A DNA stretch of 64,000 bases, taken from NCBI RefSeq assembly GCF_014197035.1, contig NZ_JACIEU010000015.1:78163-142162 (forward strand). Reading direction: 5' to 3'. The stretch comes from Sphingobium scionense (GTDB lineage: Bacteria > Pseudomonadota > Alphaproteobacteria > Sphingomonadales > Sphingomonadaceae). Positions 37,753 through 47,840 of the stretch are shown here, piece by piece; position 1 is the stretch's first letter, and each line of letters begins with the position of its first letter. Below the pieces are notes generated by a model that saw only the letters and a program-made list of their open reading frames with translations, was not told where the DNA came from and made no database searches. A program made the position numbers and the translations under genes.

Positions 37753-40164
37753 ATGCCGCCCGCTCTTCCCTCCATCCTTGGCCACTGGTTCGCCTCGCGC
37801 GGCTGGCGGGTGCGGCGGCATCAGAGTGACATGCTCACGGCGGCGCAGCGGGGGGAGCATGCGCTGCTGGTGGCGCCGACCGGGGCGGGCAAGACGCTGG
37901 CTGGCTTCCTGCCGACGCTGGCCGACCTGATTGCGAACCCCGCCGACGGGCTGCATACCCTCTATGTCTCGCCATTGAAGGCGCTGGCGGTCGATGTGCG
38001 GCGCAACCTGCTGACGCCGATCGAGGAGATGGGGCTACCGATCCGGGTGGAAACCCGCACCGGCGATACCCCGTCGGATCGCAAGGCGCGGCAGCGGGTG
38101 CGGCCGCCTCAGATATTGCTGACCACACCCGAATCCCTGTCGCTGCTGCTGAGCTATCCCGATGCGGCGCTGCTGTTCGAGCATCTGCGCACCGTCATCG
38201 TCGATGAGGTCCATGCCTTTGCCACGCAGAAGCGCGGCGACCTGCTCAATCTGTCGATGGCGCGGTTGCAGGCGATCAATCCGACGCTGCGCCGGGTGGC
38301 CCTGTCGGCGACGGTGGCCGATGTCGATGCCTATCGCGCCTGGTTGGCGCCCGATGGCGATATCGATGCGGTGACGCCGGTGCTGGGGGAGGCGGGGGCG
38401 GAGCCCGATGTCACCATCCTGATTCCGGAGGGGCGGGTGCCCTGGTCCGGCCATTCGGGCAAATATGCCGCGAGCCAGGTGATGGCGGAGATATCGGCAC
38501 GGCAGACGACCCTGGTCTTCTGCAACACGCGCGGCCTGGCCGAACTCATCTTCCAGGAGCTGTGGTCGGCCAATGACGCGAACCTGCCGATCGCCATCCA
38601 TCATGGCAGCCTGTCGATCGAGGCGCGGCGCAAGGTCGAATCGGCGATGGCGGCGGGGAAACTGCGCGCGCTGGTGGCGACGGCGTCGCTCGACCTCGGC
38701 GTCGACTGGGGCAATGTCGACTGCGTGATCCAGATGGGCGCGCCCAAGGGCAGTTCGCGCCTGCTCCAGCGCATCGGCCGCGCCAATCACCGGCTCGACA
38801 TGGCGTCGGAGGCGATATTGATCCCCGGCAATCGCTTCGAATATCTGGAGGCGCGCGCGGCACTGGACGCGGTCGAGGCGGGCGAGCGGGACGCCGATGA
38901 TTTCCGCCCCGGCGCGCTCGACGTGCTGGCCCAGCATGTGATGGCGATCGCCTGTGCCGGGCCGTTCCGCGAGGAGGAATTGCTGGCGGAGGTCCGATCC
39001 GCCACCCCCTATAGCGCGCTGACCGACGAGGGCTTTGCCCATGTGCTGCATTTCATCGAGGGCGGCGGCTATGCGCTGCGCGCCTATGACCGGTTCAAGC
39101 GGCTGGTGCGAGAGCCCGACGGCACATGGCGGGTGTCGCATCCGAAGTTCATCCAGCAGCACCGGATGAACGCCGGCATCATCGTCGATCAGCCCGCGCT
39201 GGCGGTGCGTTTCGCCAATGGGCGCAAGCTCGGCACGGTGGAGGAGGGCTTTGCCGCCACCCTGCGGCCGGGCGACAGCTTCTTCTTCTCCGGCATGGCG
39301 CTGGAGGTGGTGCGGATGGACACCAGCGACCTGGTGGTCCGCGCGACGAGCAAGAGTGCGCGGATCCCGAGTTGGGGCGGCACCCGCATGGCGATGTCGA
39401 CCCGGCTGGCCGACCGGGTGCGCCATTTCCTGGCCGAACCCGAAGCCTGGCACCGCTTCCCCGATGATGTGCGCGAATGGCTGGAGGTGCAGCGGACCCG
39501 CTCCGCCCTGCCGCAGCCGGGGCAGCTCTTGGTCGAAACCTTCCCGCATGAGGGGCGCCATTATATGGTCTGCTACAGTTTCGAGGGCTGGAACGCGCAC
39601 CAGTCGCTCGGCATGTTGCTGACCCGGCGGATGGACGCGCAGGGGTTGATGCCGCTGGGCTTCGTATCGAACGATTATGCGCTGGCGGTCTATGGCCTCA
39701 AACCCGTGACCGATCCGCAGAGCCTGTTTTCCGCCGACATTCTCGACCATGAATTTGTCGAATGGGTCGAACAGTCGAGCCTGCTGAAGCGCGCGTTCCG
39801 CGATGTCGCCGTGATCTCCGGCCTGATCGAGCGGCAGCATCCCGGCAAGCGCAAGACCGGGCGGCAGGTCACTTTCTCTACCGACCTCATCTATGACGTG
39901 CTGCGCAAATATCAGCCCGACCATTTGCTGCTGAAGGCTGCCTGGGCGGATGCGCGGGCACGGATGACCGATGTCGGGCGGCTGGGTGACCTGATCGACC
40001 GGGCGGCGTCGACCATGCTGCATGTGCCGCTCGACCGGGTCAGCCCGCTCGCCGTGCCGCTGCTGATCCTGATCGGCCGCGAACAGGTGGCCCAGCGCGA
40101 TGCCGAGGACGCGCTGCTGATCGAGGCGGAGGCGCTGGTGGCCGAAGCTATGCGCGCGGATTGA
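37753..40164 (+). CDS. Lhr-type, ligase-associated DEXH-box DNA helicase
   Basis: The protein has 803 residues from the ATG at 37753. It is a superfamily 2 helicase: APTGAGKTLAGFLPTL (Walker A), DEVHAFATQKRGD (DEVH box), ALSATVAD, then LVFCNTRGLAELIF and LQRIGRANH (motif VI). The C-terminal Lhr-core winged-helix and DUF4145-like parts follow. I call it the ligase-associated DNA-damage-response group because of length and sequence. The usual partners (ligase, metallophosphoesterase, exonuclease) are not next to it. Earlier in-frame ATGs at 37693 and 37576 exist but lengthen a poorly conserved Pro-rich leader. Confidence 0.85.
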   Translation: MPPALPSILGHWFASRGWRVRRHQSDMLTAAQRGEHALLVAPTGAGKTLAGFLPTLADLIANPADGLHTLYVSPLKALAVDVRRNLLTPIEEMGLPIRVETRTGDTPSDRKARQRVRPPQILLTTPESLSLLLSYPDAALLFEHLRTVIVDEVHAFATQKRGDLLNLSMARLQAINPTLRRVALSATVADVDAYRAWLAPDGDIDAVTPVLGEAGAEPDVTILIPEGRVPWSGHSGKYAASQVMAEISARQTTLVFCNTRGLAELIFQELWSANDANLPIAIHHGSLSIEARRKVESAMAAGKLRALVATASLDLGVDWGNVDCVIQMGAPKGSSRLLQRIGRANHRLDMASEAILIPGNRFEYLEARAALDAVEAGERDADDFRPGALDVLAQHVMAIACAGPFREEELLAEVRSATPYSALTDEGFAHVLHFIEGGGYALRAYDRFKRLVREPDGTWRVSHPKFIQQHRMNAGIIVDQPALAVRFANGRKLGTVEEGFAATLRPGDSFFFSGMALEVVRMDTSDLVVRATSKSARIPSWGGTRMAMSTRLADRVRHFLAEPEAWHRFPDDVREWLEVQRTRSALPQPGQLLVETFPHEGRHYMVCYSFEGWNAHQSLGMLLTRRMDAQGLMPLGFVSNDYALAVYGLKPVTDPQSLFSADILDHEFVEWVEQSSLLKRAFRDVAVISGLIERQHPGKRKTGRQVTFSTDLIYDVLRKYQPDHLLLKAAWADARARMTDVGRLGDLIDRAASTMLHVPLDRVSPLAVPLLILIGREQVAQRDAEDALLIEAEALVAEAMRAD

Positions 40165-40195
40165 GGGCGGCATTCGCCGTCACCCTCTACCGCCG

Positions 40196-40975
40196 TCATC
40201 CCAGCGAAGGCTGGGATCCCACTTCTCTTTTACCGTGGGCCAACCCGTTCAGTTTCGCAAAGGGATCGTCGCTCGCATCCTCCTGCCAGCGATATTCGGT
40301 CCGATTGGCGACCCAGCGGGCCATCTCCTTGCCATAGAGCTTGGCGATCAGGCCGAGCGCCATGTCCGTCCCCGCCGAAATGCCGGAGGAGGAGATATAC
40401 TTGCCATCCTCCACCCAGCGGGCATGGGGGATCCAGGCGACCTTGGCTCCCTGCGCCGTCGCCCAGGCCCAGGCCATCTTGTTGCTGGTCGCCTTCACCC
40501 CGTCGATCAGCCCGGTCTTCGCCAGCAGGCCCGAACCGGTGCAGATCGTCGCGACCTGCGGCGTATCCTGCGCCAATGTGCGGACGGCGGCGAGGAAGTC
40601 GGGATTGTTCACTTCCCGCCGTGTGCCGAGGCCACCGGGGATCATGACGATGTCGAGCCTGGGCGCATCGACAAAGCCATGGTCGGCGATCGTCTGCGGC
40701 CCGGCGGCGCTGCGCACCGGCCCGGCCTTGTCGGCGATCATGACAATCTCGACCCGGTCCTTCAGCATGCCGAACATTTCCAGCGGGCCGAACACATCGA
40801 GCAGTTCGAACCCCTCGAACAGCACCATGCCGAGCTTCTTCTTGGGGCCACTTGGCGGCACCGGCGGCTGCACGGAAAGTTGCGCCGAGGCAGTCGTGCC
40901 GGTCGCGGCGAGCGCGATTCCGGCGGTCAGGAGAAAGTTGCGCCGCGCAACATCGGCTTTTGGCTGGTCGCTCAT
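40196..40975 (-). CDS. DJ-1/PfpI family protein with Tat signal
   Basis: The protein has 259 residues from the ATG at 40975. The N-terminus has a twin-arginine motif (ARRNFLLTAGIALAA), so it should be exported folded by the Tat system, unusual for this mostly cytoplasmic superfamily. The core is DJ-1/PfpI-like (GMVLFEGFELLDVFGPLEMF, VMIPGGLGTRREVNNPDFL, ATICTGSGLLAKTGL with the nucleophilic Cys). It is closest in type to isonitrile hydratase/GlxA-like proteins. Its last residues (VGSQPSLG) are read from a REP-type palindrome, so the C-terminal tail was probably added by the element. Confidence 0.85.
   Translation of the reverse strand: MSDQPKADVARRNFLLTAGIALAATGTTASAQLSVQPPVPPSGPKKKLGMVLFEGFELLDVFGPLEMFGMLKDRVEIVMIADKAGPVRSAAGPQTIADHGFVDAPRLDIVMIPGGLGTRREVNNPDFLAAVRTLAQDTPQVATICTGSGLLAKTGLIDGVKATSNKMAWAWATAQGAKVAWIPHARWVEDGKYISSSGISAGTDMALGLIAKLYGKEMARWVANRTEYRWQEDASDDPFAKLNGLAHGKREVGSQPSLG
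40198..40217. repeat. REP-type palindrome
   Basis: ATCCCAGC and GCTGGGAT flank a GAAG loop, the arrangement of the short REP elements (GTCATCCCAGCGAAGGCTGGGATCC-type) often scattered between genes in sphingomonads. It overlaps the last codons of the DJ-1-type gene. Only one copy was found in the window. Confidence 0.6.
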
Positions 40976-41027
40976 CGTCACATTCTCCCTGTTTGCCGGG
41001 TTAGACGAGCGATGGCGGCGATCCCGC

Positions 41028-41546
41028 CTATTCGCCGCCATCCTTGTCGCCGCCACAGCCTTTCAGCACGCCTTCGCCGAAGGAAAGTTGCACCCGGTCG
41101 GACCAGATGGCGTCGCTCATCCCGTCGCTGCACGGCCCTTCGGTGACAGTCATGGCAAAGCCATCGCCCATGAAGCGGATGGCACGGGGATCGTCGGTGC
41201 GGCTGACATGATAGCGCAGCGGGCGATGATCGGGCCGTTGCAGCGTCGCGACCGATCCATTGACCATCACCGCCCAGAAAGGCTCGGTGCCGATCGCGCG
41301 ATACTCCTCGCGTGGAGGCGGGGCGGCAGCTGTTTCACGGGAAACAGTGGCGGGTGCCGGTTGCGCGACCGGAGCCGGGGCCGGTTCGGGCGCGGCACTC
41401 TCATTGGCGACGATCGCCTGGTTGAGTGCCGGCGTGGCGTTGGCGATCACATTGTCGGTGCGATTGTCGACTCGGTTCGGCGGCACGGGATCGCCCGAGC
41501 AGGCGGTGAGGGCCATTAGCCCTGTCACCATCGCCGTCATCTTCAT
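41028..41546 (-). CDS. COG3650-type lipoprotein of unknown function
   Basis: The protein has 172 residues from the ATG at 41546. It has a lipoprotein signal (MVTGLMALTACSGD). After a low-complexity Ala/Pro linker it has a compact domain (YRAIGTEPFWAVMVNGS, RPLRYHVSRTDDPRAIRF, VTEGPCSDGMSDAIWSDRVQL) of the type seen in COG3650/DUF-like secreted proteins. It overlaps the end of tag by four bases (ATGA), and the two may be co-expressed. A parS-like sequence lies inside the linker. Confidence 0.75.
   Translation of the reverse strand: MKMTAMVTGLMALTACSGDPVPPNRVDNRTDNVIANATPALNQAIVANESAAPEPAPAPVAQPAPATVSRETAAAPPPREEYRAIGTEPFWAVMVNGSVATLQRPDHRPLRYHVSRTDDPRAIRFMGDGFAMTVTEGPCSDGMSDAIWSDRVQLSFGEGVLKGCGGDKDGGE
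41331..41346. other. parS-like site 5 (TGTTTCACGGGAAACA)
   Basis: It differs from the canonical TGTTTCACGTGAAACA only by one central base (CACGGG in place of CACGTG). It is inside the lipoprotein gene, about 19 kb from parB. The central mismatch may weaken ParB loading. Confidence 0.45.
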
Positions 41547-42100
41547 GGGCCGACCCGCCGGAAACAATGGGCCGCATGATCGTCGACCATGCCGATCGCC
41601 TGCATCCAGGCATAGACGATGGTCGGCCCGACGAACTTGAAGCCGCGTTTCTTGAGATCCTTGGAAATCGCCTCCGACAAGGCGGTCTGGGTCGGGAAGG
41701 TCTTGCCGTCGCCGATGATCGGCCCGTCGGGCGCGAAGGACCAGACATAGGCGGCGAAATCCTCGCCGCGATCGCGCATCGCGCCATAGATTTGCGCGCC
41801 CTTGATCGTCGCCTCGATCTTGGCGCGGGCGCGGACGATGCCGGGATCGGCCATCAGCCGTTCGACATCGTCGGGACCAAAGGCCGCGACCTTGTCCGGA
41901 TCGAAGCCGGCAAAGGCGGCGCGAAATCCCTCGCGCTTGCGCAATATGGTGATCCAGCTGAGCCCCGCCTGGAACCCCTCCAGCATCAGCATTTCCCACA
42001 GCATGCGCGGGTCATGCTGGGGCACGCCCCACTCCGCGTCGTGATAATCCCGGTAGAGCGGGTCTGGTCCCAACCAGCTGCAGCGCGGCAGATCGGTCAT
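41543..42100 (-). CDS. tag: DNA-3-methyladenine glycosylase I
   Basis: The protein has about 185 residues from the ATG at 42100 (an earlier ATG exists at 42127). It shows the Tag signatures CSWLGPDPLYRDYHDAEWG (zinc Cys), MLMLEGFQAGLSWITIL, and the final His/Cys of DDHAAHCFRR for zinc. It removes 3-methyladenine from alkylated DNA. It is followed by the lipoprotein gene with an ATGA overlap. Confidence 0.93.
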   Translation of the reverse strand: MTDLPRCSWLGPDPLYRDYHDAEWGVPQHDPRMLWEMLMLEGFQAGLSWITILRKREGFRAAFAGFDPDKVAAFGPDDVERLMADPGIVRARAKIEATIKGAQIYGAMRDRGEDFAAYVWSFAPDGPIIGDGKTFPTQTALSEAISKDLKKRGFKFVGPTIVYAWMQAIGMVDDHAAHCFRRVGP

Positions 42101-42220
42101 ATGTTTTGGGTGCGCCTGACGGCGCACGGAGCCGCACCGGCCCGCACCCCCTCCCGGCCGCCAAAGAGATTATCCTGATTGGGTGGCCGGGTGGGGGTGC
42201 GGGCTGGCGCAGTCATCCTA

Positions 42221-44758
<2,538 letters not shown>

Positions 44759-44813
44759 CTAAAGCGAAACATGGCGTCTTCCACCCGGCTTTGCGGCGGT
44801 CTATCAGGCGCTC

Positions 44814-45293
44814 ATGCGTATCGTGCCGATCCTTGCCCTGCTGCTGCTTTCCGCCTGCTCGCGCAGCAGCGAAGTGGCTGATGAATTGCCCAACAGCTCG
44901 CTGGCCGGCGCACCGCGCGACGCGATGCCGGAAACCCGGATGGAGGCGACCTTGGCCCGGCCGGTGACGATTGGCGAGGATGGTCCCCGGCTCGACGCCT
45001 GCGGCGCGATGGGACAGGCGACCCGGGTCGGTCCGCAGGGGCTTAGCGTCCGCACCGCGCCCTTTGCCGAGGCGAAGGTGCTGGCACAGTTGGCGGAAGG
45101 TGCGCGGATCCATGTTTGCACCCGCAGCATCGATCAGCAATGGCTGGGCGTGGTGATCCCGCCGCCAACGGCCGAAGGGGCCGCACCGACCGATTGCGGC
45201 GTGCGCGAACCGGTCGACCGCAAACGGGCCTATGCCGGCCCCTGCGTCAGCGGCTGGGTCGCCAGCGCCTATGTTCGACTGGTGGCGGGTTAG
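44814..45293 (+). CDS. Lipoprotein of unknown function, possible SH3-like domain
   Basis: The protein has 159 residues. It has a lipoprotein signal (ILALLLLSACSRSS). The C-terminal part reads GLSVRTAPFAEAKVLAQLAEG and WLGVVIPPP, then SGWVASAYVRLVAG, the pattern of a bacterial SH3 domain, and several Cys residues could form disulfides in the periplasm. It is divergent from gyrB and converges on the DUF1993-type gene, overlapping its end by 4 bases. Confidence 0.75.
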   Translation: MRIVPILALLLLSACSRSSEVADELPNSSLAGAPRDAMPETRMEATLARPVTIGEDGPRLDACGAMGQATRVGPQGLSVRTAPFAEAKVLAQLAEGARIHVCTRSIDQQWLGVVIPPPTAEGAAPTDCGVREPVDRKRAYAGPCVSGWVASAYVRLVAG

Positions 45294-45796
45294 AGCCCGC
45301 CCAGATAGTCCAGCTTGCCCAGTGGCACGCCGGCCTGGCGCAGCAGCGCATAGGCGGTGGTCAGGTGGAAATAGAAATTGGGCAGCGAGAAGGTCAGCAC
45401 ATGGCTGCGCCCGGTAGAGGAAAATTCGCCGCGCGAAGTCTTGAGGAGGACGGTCGCCTCCTCGCGCCCGTCGATCTTCTCGCGCGGCACCGATTCCAGG
45501 AAGGCGATGGTGCGCGCGATGCGATCCTGCAGGTCAGCGAACGTCTCTTCCGTGTCGGGCAGGGGGAAGGGTTCCAGCTCGCCGATGCGGATGATGGCGC
45601 CCTTGGCACTGTCGGTGGCGAGCTGCACCTGCGCGGTCAGCGGGCGCATATCCTCGATCAGGCGGGCGCCGGTCAGCGTGGCGGGATCGATCCCCTGTTC
45701 GGCGGCATAAGCCGCGCCCTTTTCGAGCAGGGTGGACAGAACGCGCAGGCCACGCAGGAAGGCCGGGACGGTCAGGTCGTAGAGTTCGGTCGCCAC
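45290..45796 (-). CDS. DUF1993 family protein
   Basis: The protein has 168 residues, the family length. It has PAFLRGLRVLSTLLEKGAAY near the N-terminus and FYFHLTTAYALLRQAGVPLGK near the C-terminus, the DinB-like four-helix features of DUF1993. The function is unknown. It lies between the SH3-like lipoprotein and the NHL-repeat gene, both of which are close. Confidence 0.88.
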   Translation of the reverse strand: MATELYDLTVPAFLRGLRVLSTLLEKGAAYAAEQGIDPATLTGARLIEDMRPLTAQVQLATDSAKGAIIRIGELEPFPLPDTEETFADLQDRIARTIAFLESVPREKIDGREEATVLLKTSRGEFSSTGRSHVLTFSLPNFYFHLTTAYALLRQAGVPLGKLDYLGGL

Positions 45797-45812
45797 GTTA
45801 CGGGGATTCCCT

Positions 45813-47006
45813 TCATTCGATGCCGGTGAAGACCAGCTTCTGCACGCGGCGGCCGGTATTCACCTCGGTCGCATAGATATTGCCGGCGCTGTCGGTATCA
45901 ATGCTGTGCAGCCAGGTGAATTGCCCAGCCTGGCGTCCGATCCGGCCGAAGGCGCCAAGGATGGTATGCGTCTTGCGCTCCAGAACCCAGATGCGGCCGT
46001 TCATCATGTCGGCGACATAGAGATAGGTCTGTTCCGGATCGGGCGAGAAGGCGATGTCGGTGACGGTGTGCGTGCCGCCGGTTTCCGGCGCGATCGCCAG
46101 GTCGCGCACGAAGGTCAGGCCGCCATCCTTCTCGCGCTTGAACAGCTGCGCGCGGTTGTTGTTGCGGTCGCAGACATAGAGATGGCCGTCCCGTGTCGGC
46201 ACTACGCAATGGACGATGCTGTTGAAGATGGCGGACTTGGGATCGGCGACCCGGCTAGGATCGACGGCATGGCTCTGGTCGAACGTGCCTTGCAGCACCG
46301 GTCCGCTGGGCGGCTTGCCATAGGCGCCCCAGCGGCCCTTATAGGCGTTGCTCCTGTCGTCGAAGCCGATCACCCGGCGGTTCACATAGCCGTCGGAAAT
46401 CAACACCATGCCGTCCGAATGATTGACGTCGGACGGATTGCCCAGCTGATCGGTCGCATCATTGCCGCCGGTCTTCTCGCGCCGGCCGAAGCGGCGGATA
46501 TATTTTCCTTCCGGCGTATAGTTCATGACGACATGGTCGCCCTTGCCATTGCCGCCGAACCAGACGCTGCCGCTCTTGTCGATGAAGATGCCGTGCAGGC
46601 TGGCGGGCCATTGGTTGACGCCGTCGACCGTGGGCGCGCTGTCGGCGCCGCCCCAGCCGCCCAGATAGCGGCCATCCTTGGCGAAGCGCACCACTGGCGG
46701 CGCGGGCTTGCAGCAGGCGGCGATGGCGGGCGATTCGGAAAGGCCGGTGTCGGTCGCGGTCAGGCTGTGCGGGCGATGCACGACCCAGACCGAATCGTCC
46801 GGGCCGACCGCGACGCCGCTGACCTGCCCCAGCAGCAGGTCATCGGGCATAGCCGGCCATGCGGCATCCACCTTGAAGCGCGGCATTTTGGTGCCGGCAG
46901 GCGCAATCTGTTCGAAGGCGAGGGGGGCGAGCGCCTGCTCCGGTGACGCGGCTAAGGCGGCAACGGCGAAGGGCAGGGCAAAAGCAGCGGCGAGGAAGGC
47001 GCGCAT
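45813..47006 (-). CDS. Secreted NHL-repeat (beta-propeller) protein
   Basis: The protein has 397 residues from the ATG at 47006. A signal peptide (FLAAAFALPFAVAALA) is followed by repeated blades of the NHL type (VSGVAVGPDDSVWVVHRPHS, LHGIFIDKSGSVWFGG, LHSIDTDSAGNIYATEVN). It resembles the propeller of peptidylglycine-alpha-hydroxyglycine lyase-like proteins but no catalytic claim is made. It should be periplasmic. A terminator lies upstream toward yczE. Confidence 0.8.
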   Translation of the reverse strand: MRAFLAAAFALPFAVAALAASPEQALAPLAFEQIAPAGTKMPRFKVDAAWPAMPDDLLLGQVSGVAVGPDDSVWVVHRPHSLTATDTGLSESPAIAACCKPAPPVVRFAKDGRYLGGWGGADSAPTVDGVNQWPASLHGIFIDKSGSVWFGGNGKGDHVVMNYTPEGKYIRRFGRREKTGGNDATDQLGNPSDVNHSDGMVLISDGYVNRRVIGFDDRSNAYKGRWGAYGKPPSGPVLQGTFDQSHAVDPSRVADPKSAIFNSIVHCVVPTRDGHLYVCDRNNNRAQLFKREKDGGLTFVRDLAIAPETGGTHTVTDIAFSPDPEQTYLYVADMMNGRIWVLERKTHTILGAFGRIGRQAGQFTWLHSIDTDSAGNIYATEVNTGRRVQKLVFTGIE

Positions 47007-47105
47007 CGGCGGGGACTCCTTGATCGTCGGGGAAGGGGTGAGCGGGATCATGCCCGACTGCCCGGTCCGGTCAAGGAAGATGCAACGCATTTTCAATAGG
47101 AAAAG

Positions 47106-47135
47106 GACCGGCCGACGGGTTTTTGTCGGCCGGTC
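47106..47135 (-). terminator. Terminator after yczE
   Basis: A perfect 11-bp stem (GACCGGCCGAC / GTCGGCCGGTC) with a loop of Gs and Ts is followed on the minus strand by CTTTTCC. It separates yczE from the NHL-repeat gene. Confidence 0.7.
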
Positions 47136-47146
47136 AGGGGGCAAGT

Positions 47147-47758
47147 CTAGCCAGCGAGCGCGGGGCGTTCGGGCGGCGTGATCGTGAAGAAAGGCAGGGC
47201 GTGGTGGACGATCCAGCCGATCGTCGCGGCATAGACGATGGTGCCGACACCCACCGTGCCACCCATCATCCAGCCGGTCGCCAGCACGGCGATCTCGATG
47301 CCGGTGCGCACCCACTTGACCGGCCAGCCGTTGCGGCGGCACAGGCCCGTCATCAACCCGTCGCGTGGCCCCGGACCAAGGCCGGCCCCTATATAGGCGC
47401 CACCGGCAATGCCATTCAGTATGATCCCCGCACCCAGCCAGACGGCGCGCATCGCATAGCCGTCCGGCGTCGGCAGATAGTGGAGGCTGATGTCCACCGC
47501 CGTGCCGATTACCAGGATGTTGCAGACGGTGCCGATCCCCGGCCGCTGCCGCAATGGCCACCAGAGCAGCAGCACGACCGCACCGATCAGGTTTACCGTC
47601 ATGCCGAAGCTCAGCCCCAGTTTCGGCGCCAGCCCCTGATGCAACACGTCCCAGGGATCGAGCCCCAGATTGGCGCGCAGCATCAGCGCCATGGCGAAGC
47701 CGTAAAGCACAAGGCCCCAGAAGAGCTGGAAGAGGCGGCGGGTCATCATCATGGGCAT
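47147..47758 (-). CDS. yczE: YczE/YitT-like membrane protein
   Basis: The protein has 203 residues with about five hydrophobic segments (LVLYGFAMALMLRANLGLDP, MTVNLIGAVVLLLWWPL, GYIGAGLGPGPRDGLMTGLC-like AGLGPGPRDGLMTGL). It is the YczE family, small transporters of unknown substrate. It is divergent from a MocR-type regulator, the known yczE-yczR arrangement, and the shared 82-base gap carries an inverted repeat. Confidence 0.88.
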   Translation of the reverse strand: MPMMMTRRLFQLFWGLVLYGFAMALMLRANLGLDPWDVLHQGLAPKLGLSFGMTVNLIGAVVLLLWWPLRQRPGIGTVCNILVIGTAVDISLHYLPTPDGYAMRAVWLGAGIILNGIAGGAYIGAGLGPGPRDGLMTGLCRRNGWPVKWVRTGIEIAVLATGWMMGGTVGVGTIVYAATIGWIVHHALPFFTITPPERPALAG

Positions 47759-47771
47759 CAGACCTAGTCTA

Positions 47772-47796
47772 ATTGGCCTTTTACAAAAGGACCAAT
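47772..47796. promoter_or_regulatory. Inverted repeat between yczE and the MocR gene
   Basis: ATTGGCCTTTT and its near inverse AAAGGACCAAT (9 of 11 positions pair) flank three bases. It is centred between the divergent genes, and GTGGCCTTCAAA follows soon after as a partial direct copy of the left arm. It is a good candidate for the MocR operator. Confidence 0.5.
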
Positions 47797-47840
47797 GGCG
47801 CGTAAGTGGCCTTCAAATTGCTCTGATTGGATTGATCGCC

